64,000 bases of DNA, from NCBI GenBank assembly GCA_023664735.1, contig JAMPFB010000002.1, forward strand, positions 36,179 to 100,178, given 5' to 3'. The translations under genes and the position numbers were made by a program. Below, piece by piece: positions 1 through 8,937 of the stretch. This stretch comes from Robinsoniella sp. (lineage in GTDB: Bacteria; Bacillota; Clostridia; Lachnospirales; Lachnospiraceae). The number at the start of each line of letters is the position of its first letter. Position 1 is the stretch's first letter. Under the pieces are notes generated by a model that saw only the letters and a program-made list of their open reading frames with translations, searched no databases and was not told where the DNA came from.

Positions 1-2
1 AG

Positions 3-512
3 GGAATCGGGGAGGATGTAAACCGGGAAGGATTGAAAGAAACCCCGGAGCGCATTGCCAGAATGTATCAGGAAATTTTTGCCGGCATGGAAGAGACGCC
101 AAAAAACCATTTGTCAAAGACCTTTCATGTAAAGAATAATGAAATGGTACTGGAAAAGGATATTGTGTTTTATTCCATGTGCGAGCACCATTTCATGCCT
201 TTTTATGGAAAGGCGCATGTGGCATATATTCCCGATGGGAAGGTAGTAGGCTTAAGCAAGCTGGCAAGAACTGTTGAGGTGTTTGCAAAACGTCCCCAGC
301 TTCAGGAGCAGATGACAGAACAGATTGCCCATGCATTGATGGAGGACTTAGGGGCAAAGGGTGCAATGGTAGTCATAGAAGCCGAGCATATGTGCATGAC
401 TATGCGGGGCGTGAAAAAGCCCGGCAGCAAGACGGTAACCGTTGTGGCAAAAGGCGAGTTTCAGGACAATGACAAGCTGCAAAACAGCTTTTACCAGATG
501 CTTAAGCTATAA
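3..512 (+). CDS. folE: GTP cyclohydrolase I, 5' end missing
   Basis: Type IA GTP cyclohydrolase: converts GTP to 7,8-dihydroneopterin triphosphate, the first step of folate synthesis, in the cytoplasm. The reading frame is open to the left edge (codons from position 3 read [10 protein letters not shown], the usual family sequence just before the LKETPER segment), so the true start is outside the window and only the last 169 residues are seen. Visible motifs are [10 protein letters not shown] with the zinc-binding Cys and His, the GLSKLAR segment, and HMCMTMRGV with the second zinc Cys. The TTG at 33 is not the start. It is the first visible gene of a folate operon, and the next gene begins within about 15 bases. 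Confidence 0.97.
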   Translation, partial: GIGEDVNREGLKETPERIARMYQEIFAGMEETPKNHLSKTFHVKNNEMVLEKDIVFYSMCEHHFMPFYGKAHVAYIPDGKVVGLSKLARTVEVFAKRPQLQEQMTEQIAHALMEDLGAKGAMVVIEAEHMCMTMRGVKKPGSKTVTVVAKGEFQDNDKLQNSFYQMLKL

Positions 513-526
513 CGTTGGAGAACAAT

Positions 527-1009
527 ATGGAACGGATTCAGGCGATTATCAAACATCCTCTTTATAAAGAGCATACAGGGAAAATCAAAGAATGGGAAAA
601 GGACAGACCTTTCTGCAGGCATGATACTGCGCATTTTTTAAATGTGGCAAGGCTGGCAATGATTATAAAGCTAAAGGAACAGATGGATATATCGGAAGAG
701 CTTATATATGCAGCAGCCCTGCTTCATGACATTGGCAGGCACGTCCAGTATGAAACCGGAGAAGACCATGCGGCCGCCAGCGGAAGGCTTGCATATCCCA
801 TACTGAAAGCAGCAGGATACTCCGAAAGAGAAATAGATATGGTAGTGGAGGCTGTTATCAGCCACAGAAATGAAAAGGTAAAAGAGGAAAAGAATTTAAA
901 AGGGCTTCTGTACCGGGCGGACAAGCTTAGCAGGGAATGTTATTTTTGTGAGGTAAGCCAGATGTGCCACTGGAAGGAAGGAAAGAAAAATGAGGAACTT
1001 ATTTTGTGA
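527..1009 (+). CDS. HD-domain phosphohydrolase in folate operon
   Basis: Cytoplasmic protein of 160 residues of the HD superfamily of metal-dependent phosphohydrolases. The metal-binding pattern is visible: H36 in the DTAHFLNVARL helix, the H67-D68 pair in LLHDIGRH, and later His residues near 80 and 113. Start chosen at ATG 527 because GGAG at 517-520 lies 6 bases upstream; an in-frame TTG at 515 is the other option. It lies between folE and folP in one operon. The bacterial pathway needs a phosphatase for dihydroneopterin triphosphate and no Nudix enzyme is seen here, so a role in that step is a reasonable inference, not shown. A general nucleotide phosphohydrolase is the alternative. Confidence 0.85.
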   Translation: MERIQAIIKHPLYKEHTGKIKEWEKDRPFCRHDTAHFLNVARLAMIIKLKEQMDISEELIYAAALLHDIGRHVQYETGEDHAAASGRLAYPILKAAGYSEREIDMVVEAVISHRNEKVKEEKNLKGLLYRADKLSRECYFCEVSQMCHWKEGKKNEELIL

Positions 1010-1060
1010 CTGATATGCTAAGGAAAGAGGCTGAATGAGTAAAAGGAGGATAAGAACCAT

Positions 1061-1876
1061 ATGAAAATCGGCAACAGGGATTTTGACTTTAAAAATCAAA
1101 CATACGTAATGGGAATTTTAAATGTGACCCCGGATTCTTTTTCGGACGGAGGAAAGTTTTTTGAAATGGATCAGGCATTGTTCCATGCGGAAGAAATGAT
1201 AAAAGAAGGGGCAGCAGTTATTGATGTAGGCGGCGAATCTACCAGACCGGGCTATATAGTGGTGCCGGATGAAGAAGAAATAGAGCGGGTCGTGCCCATA
1301 ATTGAAGCAATCAAATCCAGACTGGACATTCCGGTATCGCTGGATACTTATAAAAGCAAGGTATCAGAAGCCGGAATTAGTGCAGGAGCGGACATGATCA
1401 ATGATATATGGGGGCTTAAGTACGATGAAAAACTGGCAGGAGTCATTGCAAAAAGCGGGCTGCCCTGTTGTCTGATGCACAATCGGAAGGAAGCGGATTA
1501 TAACAATTTTATGGAAGAGGTATTGATGGATTTGTCAGAAACGGCAGCCATGGCGGAAAAAGCCGGAATTAAGGACACAAATATTATATTGGATCCGGGA
1601 ATAGGGTTTGGAAAAACCTATGAGAACAATCTGGAAATCATACGGTGCTTAGAAGAGCTTCATGCCTTTGGATACCCGATTCTTTTAGGAGCCTCTAGAA
1701 AGTCTGTCATCGGGCTTGCTCTGGATTTACCGATAGAAGAGCGGCTGGAGGGCACATTGGTTACGACTGTATTTGGAGTGTTAAAGGGCTGTTCCATCAT
1801 AAGGGTGCATGATGTAAAGGAAAATATCCGTGCCATCAGGATGGCACGGGCGATTTTGGGCAAGGGCATAGAATAA
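1061..1876 (+). CDS. folP: dihydropteroate synthase
   Basis: Condenses 6-hydroxymethyl-7,8-dihydropterin pyrophosphate with p-aminobenzoate to give dihydropteroate; target of sulfonamides. The 271-residue length is normal for the family. Recognisable segments are the N-terminal ILNVTPDSFSDGG pterin/Mg loop, DVGGESTRPGY, the DPGIGFGKT strand, LLGASRKS and the C-terminal RVHDV. Start ATG 1061 is preceded by AAGGAGG at 1042-1048. It follows the HD gene by about 50 bases with no terminator and precedes folBK, so it is co-transcribed with the folate genes. Confidence 0.97.
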   Translation: MKIGNRDFDFKNQTYVMGILNVTPDSFSDGGKFFEMDQALFHAEEMIKEGAAVIDVGGESTRPGYIVVPDEEEIERVVPIIEAIKSRLDIPVSLDTYKSKVSEAGISAGADMINDIWGLKYDEKLAGVIAKSGLPCCLMHNRKEADYNNFMEEVLMDLSETAAMAEKAGIKDTNIILDPGIGFGKTYENNLEIIRCLEELHAFGYPILLGASRKSVIGLALDLPIEERLEGTLVTTVFGVLKGCSIIRVHDVKENIRAIRMARAILGKGIE

Positions 1877-1909
1877 AAGCAGTGGATTGGATAGAAATGA
1901 GGCAGAAAA

Positions 1910-2734
1910 ATGGATTGTATTACCATTACGAATTTGGAAGTATTTGCACATCATGGCGTATTTCCGGAAGAAAATGAAAAGGGACAAAATTTTTATATCA
2001 ATGCAAAGCTATATTTATCCACAAGAAAAGCAGGGCTGGCAGATGAGCTTTCCCAGTCTGTCCATTATGGAGAAGTTTGTGAATTGATAGATAAGCATAT
2101 GCGGGAGCATACCTATAAGCTGTTGGAAACGGTAGCGGAGCAGCTTGCCGCAGAGATTTTTGAAAGCTATCCTCTGGTGGAAAGGCTGCATCTGGAAATC
2201 TGCAAGCCCCATGCCCCTATATCCCTGCCCTTTGAAAACGTATCGGTGGCAATTAAGCGGGGCTGGCAAAGGGCTTTTGTAGCCTTTGGCTCCAATATGG
2301 GGGATAGGCGCACCTATGTGGAAGAGGCGCTTGCAGCAATGAAGGAGCATAAGCAGATCAGAGTGCAGAAGATTTCCTCTGTTTATGAAACGAAACCCTA
2401 TGGAGGGGTGGCTCAGGAGGACTTTTTAAACGGAGCAGTCATGATAGATACGCTGCTGTATCCAAGGGAGCTGCTTACATTCCTTCAGGAGCTGGAACAA
2501 AAGGCGGGAAGAGAGAGGCTTGTGCACTGGGGGCCAAGGACGCTGGATTTGGATATTTTGTTTTATGGTGACAGGAGAATCTGGGAGGAGGATTTGATTA
2601 TACCCCATCCGGACATGCAGAACCGGGATTTTGTATTAGAGCCTATGGCGGAAATTGCCCCTTATTTTATTCATCCAGTTTATGGAAAAAGCATGAAGGA
2701 AATGCAAAAGGAGCTGAATCAGAGGGAAAGCTGA
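1910..2734 (+). CDS. folBK: bifunctional dihydroneopterin aldolase / HPPK
   Basis: Fusion of two consecutive folate enzymes in 274 residues. Residues 1 to about 118 are FolB: typical N-terminal ITITNLEVFAHHGVFPEE, and the HYGEVCELI and LLETVAEQLA helices. Residues about 120-274 are FolK: start VAFGSNMGDR, the SSVYETKPYGG loop, the WGPRTLDLDILFYG catalytic stretch with the Mg-binding Asp pair, and IPHPDMQNRDFVLEPM. FolB cleaves dihydroneopterin to 6-hydroxymethyldihydropterin, which FolK pyrophosphorylates. ATG 1910 has only a weak GAGG upstream. Last gene of the operon; its stop codon lies inside the terminator stem. Confidence 0.96.
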   Translation: MDCITITNLEVFAHHGVFPEENEKGQNFYINAKLYLSTRKAGLADELSQSVHYGEVCELIDKHMREHTYKLLETVAEQLAAEIFESYPLVERLHLEICKPHAPISLPFENVSVAIKRGWQRAFVAFGSNMGDRRTYVEEALAAMKEHKQIRVQKISSVYETKPYGGVAQEDFLNGAVMIDTLLYPRELLTFLQELEQKAGRERLVHWGPRTLDLDILFYGDRRIWEEDLIIPHPDMQNRDFVLEPMAEIAPYFIHPVYGKSMKEMQKELNQRES

Positions 2735-2750
2735 TTCAGCTTTTCTTTTT
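2713..2750 (+). terminator. rho-independent terminator of folate operon
   Basis: Nine-base perfect stem (2713-2721 with 2732-2740, GCTGAATCA/TGATTCAGC) followed by TTTTCTTTTT at 2741-2750. The right arm contains the folBK stop codon, and the convergent flippase gene ends at 2736 inside the same hairpin. The two operons therefore share a very compact end. The minus-strand side has a poorer T run (TCCTTTT). Confidence 0.85.
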
Positions 2751-4262
2751 GGAAAATAAATTTTTCGGATTGACAGCATCCAATAGCCCTTTGAATACCT
2801 TTGTTTTACAAAAGAAAATCAGCACTAGTATATTAGGAAGAAGGACACATATTACTATTTTGTAGAAGAAGGACGCAAGCAGCGTTCCATGATACAGGGA
2901 GCCGGCAAAATAAGTAATCACCACAAGAAACAGGGACAAGGAAAAGTATCCGGCATTGGTAAGCCAGAACTCTTTCCATGACATTTTCAGCCCATATTTA
3001 AATAGTACATAAGGCTCTACCCAGAGGGAAGTAGTCACCATACTGAAAAAGGTTCCCGCAAATACCCCTGCGACTCCAAAATGCTGGACGGCAAGGACAG
3101 AAATAACCAAATTCAGGGCAGCTTCCAAAAGAGGCTTAAAGCGATCCTGCCAAAGCAGCCCCATAGACTCCTTGAAAACAAGGGGAATCTTGCGGATGCC
3201 CACGATGTAAAAATTAGTGCAGATAATGGCAACTACAGGAAGGGGAAATAAATAATGCTTTCCCCAAATAAGCTCAATAAAAGGATTGAGCAGTAGGAAC
3301 AGGCAGATGGTGCAGAAGGAATAAAACCAAAAGCTGGCAAAATGCAGAAGCTTAAAGACCTTGTAGGAGGTCTCTCTGGATTCCGTAGCATTTAAATTGC
3401 CTACCCCTGCTGTCAGGGCGGAAAATATCTGCCCTACAGCGAAATTAATCATATTTACGATTAGGACATAATTATCATTGATGGCAACAGCAGTAATTCC
3501 GATAAAACGGCTGATAATCAAATTGTCAGTGGAATTTAATATAGTGGCGCCTATCCGGTGATTGAACATGGCAAATGTATTTTTCAGAATTTCTTTTTTT
3601 TCTTCTCTAGGCAGCACCGGCTTTTCTTTGGTCTTTATGAAAGGATACAGCTTATCAGCCTGTCTGGATATGAAAAGATTGTTGAACAAGGTGAATGGAA
3701 GCTGGATAAGCAAATAAACAAAAAAGTTCCCTGTCAGATACAAAGCTGCAATCTGTACGATATTTTTTGCGGCTGAAATCAGACTGCTAAGGAGCGTAAT
3801 GATATACAGCTTTTGATCCGCCTGAAGGATGGAAAGCTTATAGGCAAATAAATAGGAAAATACAGAGTTGCACAAATAAAGCAGATAAATTACAGGCAGC
3901 TCCTTTATGTCGGGGCAGTCCTTAATGAGATAGGGCAGAAAAGGGGTAAGAAGCAGACCGATTCCGCCTACCATACAGGCAATGAGCGTATAGGCTTTTT
4001 TGTAAAAGCCCAAAAGCGCCAGCAGCTTTTCCTCGTCCTTTTGGGCAATGGGCTTATACATACTATAGATTAAGACTGTTCCCACTCCAAGCTCTGTCAG
4101 GGCAAGAATGGATAAAATGTTGGAAAAAAGCCCTTTTATGCCTACGAATTCCATGGAAAGTGTATAAATAAAAACAGTCCGGCATAAAAAGTCCATAAGA
4201 TAGGTAAATATCTGGGCTGCCAGAATGATGATTCCATTTTTTAAAAAGATTTTGGCTCTCAC
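2736..4262 (-). CDS. Wzx-like polysaccharide flippase (MOP superfamily)
   Basis: Integral membrane protein of 508 residues with about 12-14 hydrophobic segments spread along its length, no soluble domain, and the N-terminal pattern of oligosaccharide flippases (IFLKNGIIILAAQIFTYLMDFLCR). Such proteins translocate undecaprenyl-diphosphate-linked glycans across the membrane. Start is GTG at 4262, supported by GGAGG eight bases upstream on the minus strand. It is divergent from the 4608 exopolysaccharide operon and could serve it or another glycan. PelG at 12898 belongs to the same superfamily but is a different branch. Confidence 0.88.
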   Translation of the reverse strand: MRAKIFLKNGIIILAAQIFTYLMDFLCRTVFIYTLSMEFVGIKGLFSNILSILALTELGVGTVLIYSMYKPIAQKDEEKLLALLGFYKKAYTLIACMVGGIGLLLTPFLPYLIKDCPDIKELPVIYLLYLCNSVFSYLFAYKLSILQADQKLYIITLLSSLISAAKNIVQIAALYLTGNFFVYLLIQLPFTLFNNLFISRQADKLYPFIKTKEKPVLPREEKKEILKNTFAMFNHRIGATILNSTDNLIISRFIGITAVAINDNYVLIVNMINFAVGQIFSALTAGVGNLNATESRETSYKVFKLLHFASFWFYSFCTICLFLLLNPFIELIWGKHYLFPLPVVAIICTNFYIVGIRKIPLVFKESMGLLWQDRFKPLLEAALNLVISVLAVQHFGVAGVFAGTFFSMVTTSLWVEPYVLFKYGLKMSWKEFWLTNAGYFSLSLFLVVITYFAGSLYHGTLLASFFYKIVICVLLPNILVLIFFCKTKVFKGLLDAVNPKNLFSKKKS

Positions 4263-4607
4263 AAATGTGCCTCCAGTTTTGAATACGGTGAATGCTTGTG
4301 CATAGTTTTTAGGATATTATAGCAAATAAAGGGGGAGAGCGGAAGATGGCGTATGAAAAAATTGGTTTCCCAATCGAAAGACAAAGAATGTGGCTATGCG
4401 CTGCCGTCTCCCACGTCCGCCATCCAAAAACTGGAATCCAAGTAACATTCTTCCAAAACTCCCATAGTAGTACTAAAGACACAGAAAAAACACATATTTT
4501 TGAAAAAATATGTATATAAGAATTGAAAGCAAGTCGATAAATGTGATATATTTTATAAGAAAAGAGAAAAATGTAAAAAAAAGATAACGGTTGAGGAGTG
4601 TTTTAAA
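4263..4607. other. 345-base divergent intergenic region
   Basis: No open frame of note. It separates the divergent flippase and exopolysaccharide operons and holds the promoter at 4523-4552. Two inverted repeats are visible upstream of that promoter: AAGAATGT (4385-4392) with ACATTCTT (4445-4452), and GATGGCG (4345-4351) with CGCCATC (4418-4424), plus the palindrome TAGTACTA near 4467-4474. No riboswitch I can name matches, including the c-di-GMP classes. Confidence 0.6.
4523..4552 (+). promoter_or_regulatory. sigma-A type promoter of the Pel operon
   Basis: TTGAAA at 4523-4528, 18 bases, then TATATT at 4547-4552 preceded by TGA, i.e. an extended -10. It lies about 55 bases before the GTG start at 4608, whose RBS is GAGGAG at 4593-4598. 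It is the best promoter match upstream of the long operon. Confidence 0.6.
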
Positions 4608-5933
4608 GTGAATAATTTATATGACCAGCTTTTAAGCAGGGAGAAAAAGCTATGTGTAATTGGCATGGGCTATGTGGGGCTTCCGATTGCAGTGAGCTTT
4701 TCTCGACACGTGGACGTGATTGGATTTGATATCAATCAGGATAAGGTTGGAAAGTTAAAAGCAGGCATTGACGTGACCGGAGAAGTGGAAGAGGAGGAAT
4801 TAAAGGAATGTAGCGTTTGCTTTACCACAGAGGAGGAAAAGCTTCAGGAAGCGGATTTTTTCATTATAGCGGTTCCTACTCCGGTAGATGAAGATAAGAA
4901 TCCGGATTTAATGCCTCTTACAAGTGCAAGCGCCATACTTGGCAGGCACTTGAAACAGCAGGATGTGGTTGTATACGAGTCCACGGTCTATCCGGGGCTT
5001 ACGGAAGAGGTATGCGTTCCCATTTTGGAAAAGGAATCGGGACTTACCTATAAAAAAGATTTTAAAGTAGGTTATTCACCGGAAAGAATCAATCCCGGAG
5101 ATAAAGTGCACCGGCTGGAAAATATCGTGAAGATTGTAAGCGGCTGTGACGAAGATACAAAAGAGCTGATAGCAAGCGTGTATGAGCTAGTAGTGCAGGC
5201 GGGAGTATTCCGTGCCGAAAGCATTATGGTGGCAGAAGCAGCAAAGGTCATTGAAAATTCCCAAAGAGATATTAACATAGCTTTTATGAATGAATTATCC
5301 ATTATTTTTCATAAAATGGGAATAGATACAAAGGCTGTTTTGGAAGCAGCCGCTACAAAATGGAATTTTCTGGATTTTAAGCCGGGACTGGTAGGAGGGC
5401 ACTGCATCGGCATTGACCCCTATTATCTGACTTATCAGGCACAAAGGTTAGGCTACCATTCCGAGGTGATTCTTTCAGGGCGCAGGATTAATGATAATAT
5501 GGGACAATACATTGCGGGGTGTATTGTGAAAAAGCTGATAGAAGCCAATGTTTGCGTGAAAGGCGCCGTAGTAGGCATCTTTGGCTTTACCTTTAAGGAA
5601 AATTGTCCGGACATCCGTAACACAAAGGTGATTGATATCGTAAAGGAACTAAATGAGTATCAGGTTCAGACAGTGCTGGTGGATTCTAAGGCAGACAGCA
5701 TTTTAGCACAGAAGCTTTATGGCGTGGAAGTCATGAGCATGGAACAGGTGGAAAATCACAGCATGGACGGAATCATCCTTGCGGTTTCCCATGACGAATT
5801 TAAACAATATACCCCAGATGACTGGAGTAGGTTTTATAAAAAAGAAACAGCCTGCAGGCTGTTTGCGGACATCAAAGGAATTTATGACAAAGAGGAGTAT
5901 GAAAAGAAAGGGTACTCCTATTGGAGATTATAG
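4608..5933 (+). CDS. UDP-N-acetylhexosamine 6-dehydrogenase (TviB/WbpA-like)
   Basis: NAD-dependent nucleotide-sugar dehydrogenase of 441 residues. Domains: Rossmann N-terminus with VIGMGYVGLP, the VPTPVDEDKNPDL loop, helical middle part with the GLVGGHCIGIDPYYL active site including the catalytic Cys, and the C-terminal UDP-binding domain (GIFGFTFKENCPDIRNTK). The GGHCIGIDPYYL form is typical of TviB/WbpA enzymes that oxidise UDP-GlcNAc or UDP-GalNAc to the uronic acid, rather than of UDP-glucose dehydrogenases. GTG start with GAGGAG 9 bases upstream. First gene of the operon; together with the epimerase at 8938 it should provide UDP-GlcNAcA/UDP-GalNAcA. Substrate is inferred from family. 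Confidence 0.92.
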   Translation: MNNLYDQLLSREKKLCVIGMGYVGLPIAVSFSRHVDVIGFDINQDKVGKLKAGIDVTGEVEEEELKECSVCFTTEEEKLQEADFFIIAVPTPVDEDKNPDLMPLTSASAILGRHLKQQDVVVYESTVYPGLTEEVCVPILEKESGLTYKKDFKVGYSPERINPGDKVHRLENIVKIVSGCDEDTKELIASVYELVVQAGVFRAESIMVAEAAKVIENSQRDINIAFMNELSIIFHKMGIDTKAVLEAAATKWNFLDFKPGLVGGHCIGIDPYYLTYQAQRLGYHSEVILSGRRINDNMGQYIAGCIVKKLIEANVCVKGAVVGIFGFTFKENCPDIRNTKVIDIVKELNEYQVQTVLVDSKADSILAQKLYGVEVMSMEQVENHSMDGIILAVSHDEFKQYTPDDWSRFYKKETACRLFADIKGIYDKEEYEKKGYSYWRL

Positions 5934-5944
5934 GTGGGTTGATA

Positions 5945-7024
5945 ATGAAGCTTGGTTTTGTCATTGGAAACATGAGCCATTCAGGTGGGACGGAGCGGGT
6001 GCTTTCCCTGATTGCAAATGGACTGGCAAAAAGGAATCATGAAGTGGTGGTTATCAGCATGTGGGGGGAAAAGGAGCTTGTGTTCCCCTTAGAGCGTACC
6101 ATAAAAAGATATCGGCTTTCAGAGGAATATCCCAAGGGAATCAAAGGAAACCTGAAAAATATCATGGGACTGTATCAAATCGTGAAAAAAGAACAAGTCA
6201 CCGTGTTAGTTGATGTGGATTTGATCTTGACTTTTTACAGCCTGCCCTTAAAGGTATTGTTACCGGGGCTGAAGCGGATTTCATGGGAGCATTTCAATTA
6301 CTATTATCAATTTCGTAAAAACAACCGAATCCGGAGAATTGCCATGGGGCTGGCAGCAGCCTTTTCCGATGTGCTCTTAGTGCTGTCAAAGGAGGATATG
6401 GGCTATTACAAAAGCAACCTGAAGGTCAGGGCAAGATTATGTCAGATTTACAATCCCAATACCTATGAGGGGATTGTTTCCCATAAGCCAAGGGAGAAGC
6501 TCGTATTTGCGGCAGGAAGGCTTACAAAGGCAAAAGGGTTTGATTATCTTTTAAAGAGCTGGCAGCTTTTGGAAAAGGATTTTCCAGACTGGAAGCTTTG
6601 CATTGCAGGAAGCGGCGAGGAGGAAGAAAGGCTTCTTTCCATGAAGCGGCAGATGAATTTAAGGCTGCTTGAATTTGTGGGCAATGTAAAGGATATAGAA
6701 GCATATTATGAAAGAGCGGCATTTTTTGTGCTTCCATCCAGAAATGAAGGCTTTGGCATGGTGCTGATTGAAGCTATGGCATATGGGATTCCGGTTGTAA
6801 GCTTTTCCTGTAAGGCTGGTCCTAAGGACATTATTACAGATGGGGAAGATGGATTTTTAGTTTCCACCGGTGACTACAGAAGCTTTGCAGATAAGATGCG
6901 CTGCTTGATGGAGTCGCAAGAGCTTCGGGAACAAATGGGAAGAAAGGCAAAGGAGTCTACAGGCAGGTTCCGTGTGGAAGGGATTCTGAAACAGTGGGAG
7001 GAGTTACTGGAATCCTTACAATAA
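5945..7024 (+). CDS. glycosyltransferase family 4
   Basis: Cytoplasmic or membrane-associated GT-B enzyme of 359 residues. The N-terminus GNMSHSGGTERV is the usual acceptor-side glycine loop, and the C-terminal donor domain has LVFAAGRLTKAKGFDYLL, GNVKDIEAYYERA and the E-x7-E region RNEGFGMVLIEAMAYGIPVV. Start taken at ATG 5945, behind a GGTGGG-type RBS and at the usual family position; an upstream in-frame TTG at 5921 would add eight residues and overlap the dehydrogenase gene. Sugar donor and acceptor unknown. Probably adds a sugar to the polymer or lipid-linked precursor made by this operon. Confidence 0.9.
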   Translation: MKLGFVIGNMSHSGGTERVLSLIANGLAKRNHEVVVISMWGEKELVFPLERTIKRYRLSEEYPKGIKGNLKNIMGLYQIVKKEQVTVLVDVDLILTFYSLPLKVLLPGLKRISWEHFNYYYQFRKNNRIRRIAMGLAAAFSDVLLVLSKEDMGYYKSNLKVRARLCQIYNPNTYEGIVSHKPREKLVFAAGRLTKAKGFDYLLKSWQLLEKDFPDWKLCIAGSGEEEERLLSMKRQMNLRLLEFVGNVKDIEAYYERAAFFVLPSRNEGFGMVLIEAMAYGIPVVSFSCKAGPKDIITDGEDGFLVSTGDYRSFADKMRCLMESQELREQMGRKAKESTGRFRVEGILKQWEELLESLQ

Positions 7025-7060
7025 AATAAGGGTAAAAATATAATGCAAAGGCGGATGCAT

Positions 7061-7978
7061 ATGAATATATTAGTAACCTTAGATGATAATTACATAAGAC
7101 CTCTATTTCTTATGTTGGAATCATTATTTTGTCATGAGAAACAACCGTTGGATATTTATCTTTTTTATTCCAATGTTTCAAAGGAGAACAGGAGAAGGCT
7201 TTCTAAATATATCCAAAAACAGGGAAGCCGTTTCATTCCGATTTTTGTAGAGGATAATATGTTTCAGGATGCTCCAGTTTTCCGTTATTTTACAAAGGAA
7301 ATGTACTATCGGCTTTTATGCAGCAGGCTGTTGCCTGAAACAGAGGAAAGGGTACTGTATTTAGACCCGGATATTCTAATCAGGGGAGAGCTTGGGCGCT
7401 TTTATGAAATGGATTTTCAGGGGAAGCAGTTGATTGGAATGGAAGATTATGCAATCAATCATATGCTGCATAAAAAGAAAGAGGCAATCGGCTTTACAAA
7501 GGAAGAGTGTTACATCAACTCAGGAGTACTTCTCTTTAATCTGAAGAAGATGAGAGAAGCCTTTGTGCTGGAAGATTTTATTGCTCTTTTAGAAAATTAT
7601 AGGAATGTTGTTTCCTTTCCGGATCAGGATTTGATTAATCTTTATTTTAAAGAAGACAAATTGATAGGAGAGCGGATTTACAATTACAATACAGGCTATG
7701 GAAGCATTGGAGGTATGCTTGCATGGGCATTGGGATTTAAGAGGGAGGAAAAAGAACCTGTCATTATTCATTACATGGGCAGTTCAAAGCCATGGCAGGT
7801 AGATTATTATGGGAAATATTATTATGAATATTATCACTATTTGAAGAAACATTTAGGCTGGAAAGGTAAAGTGTTATTTTTCTTTAAACCATGCTATGTT
7901 GCGGTAAAACTTGGTAGGGCGCTTTTTCGGAAAGGCTGCGCTTATCTGCAGATTGGGGAAAGGAGAGATACGATATGA
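7061..7978 (+). CDS. glycosyltransferase family 8 (first copy)
   Basis: Retaining GT-A enzyme of 305 residues. Visible: the N-terminal MNILVTLDDNYIRPL strand, the metal-binding DxD in VLYLDPDI, the NSGVLLFNL segment, FPDQDLIN, and the C-terminal IIHYMGSSKPW with the metal-binding His. Start ATG 7061 fits AAGGCGG at 7048-7054 and the start of the paralogue at 23809; ATG 7043 and 7055 are in frame upstream. Transfers glucose or galactose in most relatives; actual donor unknown. Overlaps the next gene by four bases (ATGA), so translation is coupled. Confidence 0.9.
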   Translation: MNILVTLDDNYIRPLFLMLESLFCHEKQPLDIYLFYSNVSKENRRRLSKYIQKQGSRFIPIFVEDNMFQDAPVFRYFTKEMYYRLLCSRLLPETEERVLYLDPDILIRGELGRFYEMDFQGKQLIGMEDYAINHMLHKKKEAIGFTKEECYINSGVLLFNLKKMREAFVLEDFIALLENYRNVVSFPDQDLINLYFKEDKLIGERIYNYNTGYGSIGGMLAWALGFKREEKEPVIIHYMGSSKPWQVDYYGKYYYEYYHYLKKHLGWKGKVLFFFKPCYVAVKLGRALFRKGCAYLQIGERRDTI

Positions 7979-8901
7979 AGCAGGGAAAAAAATTAAGTGT
8001 TCTGATTCCGGCTTATAATGAAAGTGCGGGTATCGGCAGGACTTTAGAGGAATTGATTACATATATCGATATGGAAGAAACGGAAATTATCGTAGTTGAT
8101 GACGGTTCTACGGACAATACTGCAGATATTGTAAAAGGATTTCCTGAGGTGAGATTGATTCAGCATGGCATGAATAAGGGCTATGGCACAGCCATAAAGA
8201 CAGGCACAAGAGCAGCGGCAGGGGAAATCGTGGCATGGTATGATGCAGATGGACAGCACAGGCCGGAGGACTTAAAAAAGGTAGTGGATGAAATCATTGA
8301 TAAGGAGTTGGATTACTGCATTGGTGTCAGAGGAAAGGACTCCTATGTGGATAAGACCAGAGTGTTTGGAAAATTCATTCTCCGCCTGTTTTTAAGGGTT
8401 GTTACCTTTAAAAAGGTTACGGATTTTAATTCCGGGCTACGTGCCTTTAAAAGAGAGATATTGTTAAGATATTTATCGTTTCTGCCAAAGCGTTTTGGAG
8501 CTTCCACTGTTACTACCCTGCTTATGCAGGAAGAGGATTATAATGGCAGCGAGGTGCCTATCGTGGTAAGGCAGCGCATTGGAAAAAGCACAGTGAAGCA
8601 GATTCGGGACGGGCTTCGGACGATTATGTTGATTTTAAATGTGATTTTGTTATTCCACCCTATGCGGGTTCTTGGAAGCGGTGGGGCGGTGATGATTCTG
8701 GCAGGGGTGATTTATGGAGGTGTCTGTGCCCTTAAGTGGCGCAGCGGATTTCCGGTATTTGCAGCAGTTCTGGTTATTTTTGGATTTCAGTTGTTCTGCT
8801 TTGGGCTGTTATCCCATCAAATCAGCCGGGTGCGAAAGGAAAAATTCGAAGATCCCGGTATTTATGCTATGATGAGCAGACAGGAAATGACAAAACAATA
8901 A
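7975..8901 (+). CDS. DPM1-like family 2 glycosyltransferase
   Basis: 308 residues. GT-A catalytic domain with VLIPAYNES, VVDDGSTDNT, YDADGQHRPED (DxD) and a DFNSGLRAFKR stretch typical of dolichyl/undecaprenyl-phosphate sugar synthases, followed by QRIGKSTVK and two C-terminal hydrophobic helices (about residues 220-245 and 255-280). Such enzymes put a sugar on polyprenyl phosphate for use outside the cell. The GT-C-like membrane protein at 17484 is a plausible consumer. ATG overlaps the previous stop as ATGA. Confidence 0.9.
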   Translation: MKQGKKLSVLIPAYNESAGIGRTLEELITYIDMEETEIIVVDDGSTDNTADIVKGFPEVRLIQHGMNKGYGTAIKTGTRAAAGEIVAWYDADGQHRPEDLKKVVDEIIDKELDYCIGVRGKDSYVDKTRVFGKFILRLFLRVVTFKKVTDFNSGLRAFKREILLRYLSFLPKRFGASTVTTLLMQEEDYNGSEVPIVVRQRIGKSTVKQIRDGLRTIMLILNVILLFHPMRVLGSGGAVMILAGVIYGGVCALKWRSGFPVFAAVLVIFGFQLFCFGLLSHQISRVRKEKFEDPGIYAMMSRQEMTKQ

Positions 8902-8937
8902 TAAAAATATATACTGATAGTAAAGGAATAAAATGTT

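Noticed and set aside
33..512. TTG at 33 as the start of folE
   Set aside because: The frame continues upstream to the window edge with conserved family residues (GEDVNREG), so the gene is cut off rather than starting here.
4263..4607. c-di-GMP riboswitch upstream of the Pel operon
   Set aside because: Looked for because of the c-di-GMP theme, but no conserved GEMM-I or GEMM-II core was visible, and the best promoter lies only about 55 bases before the start.
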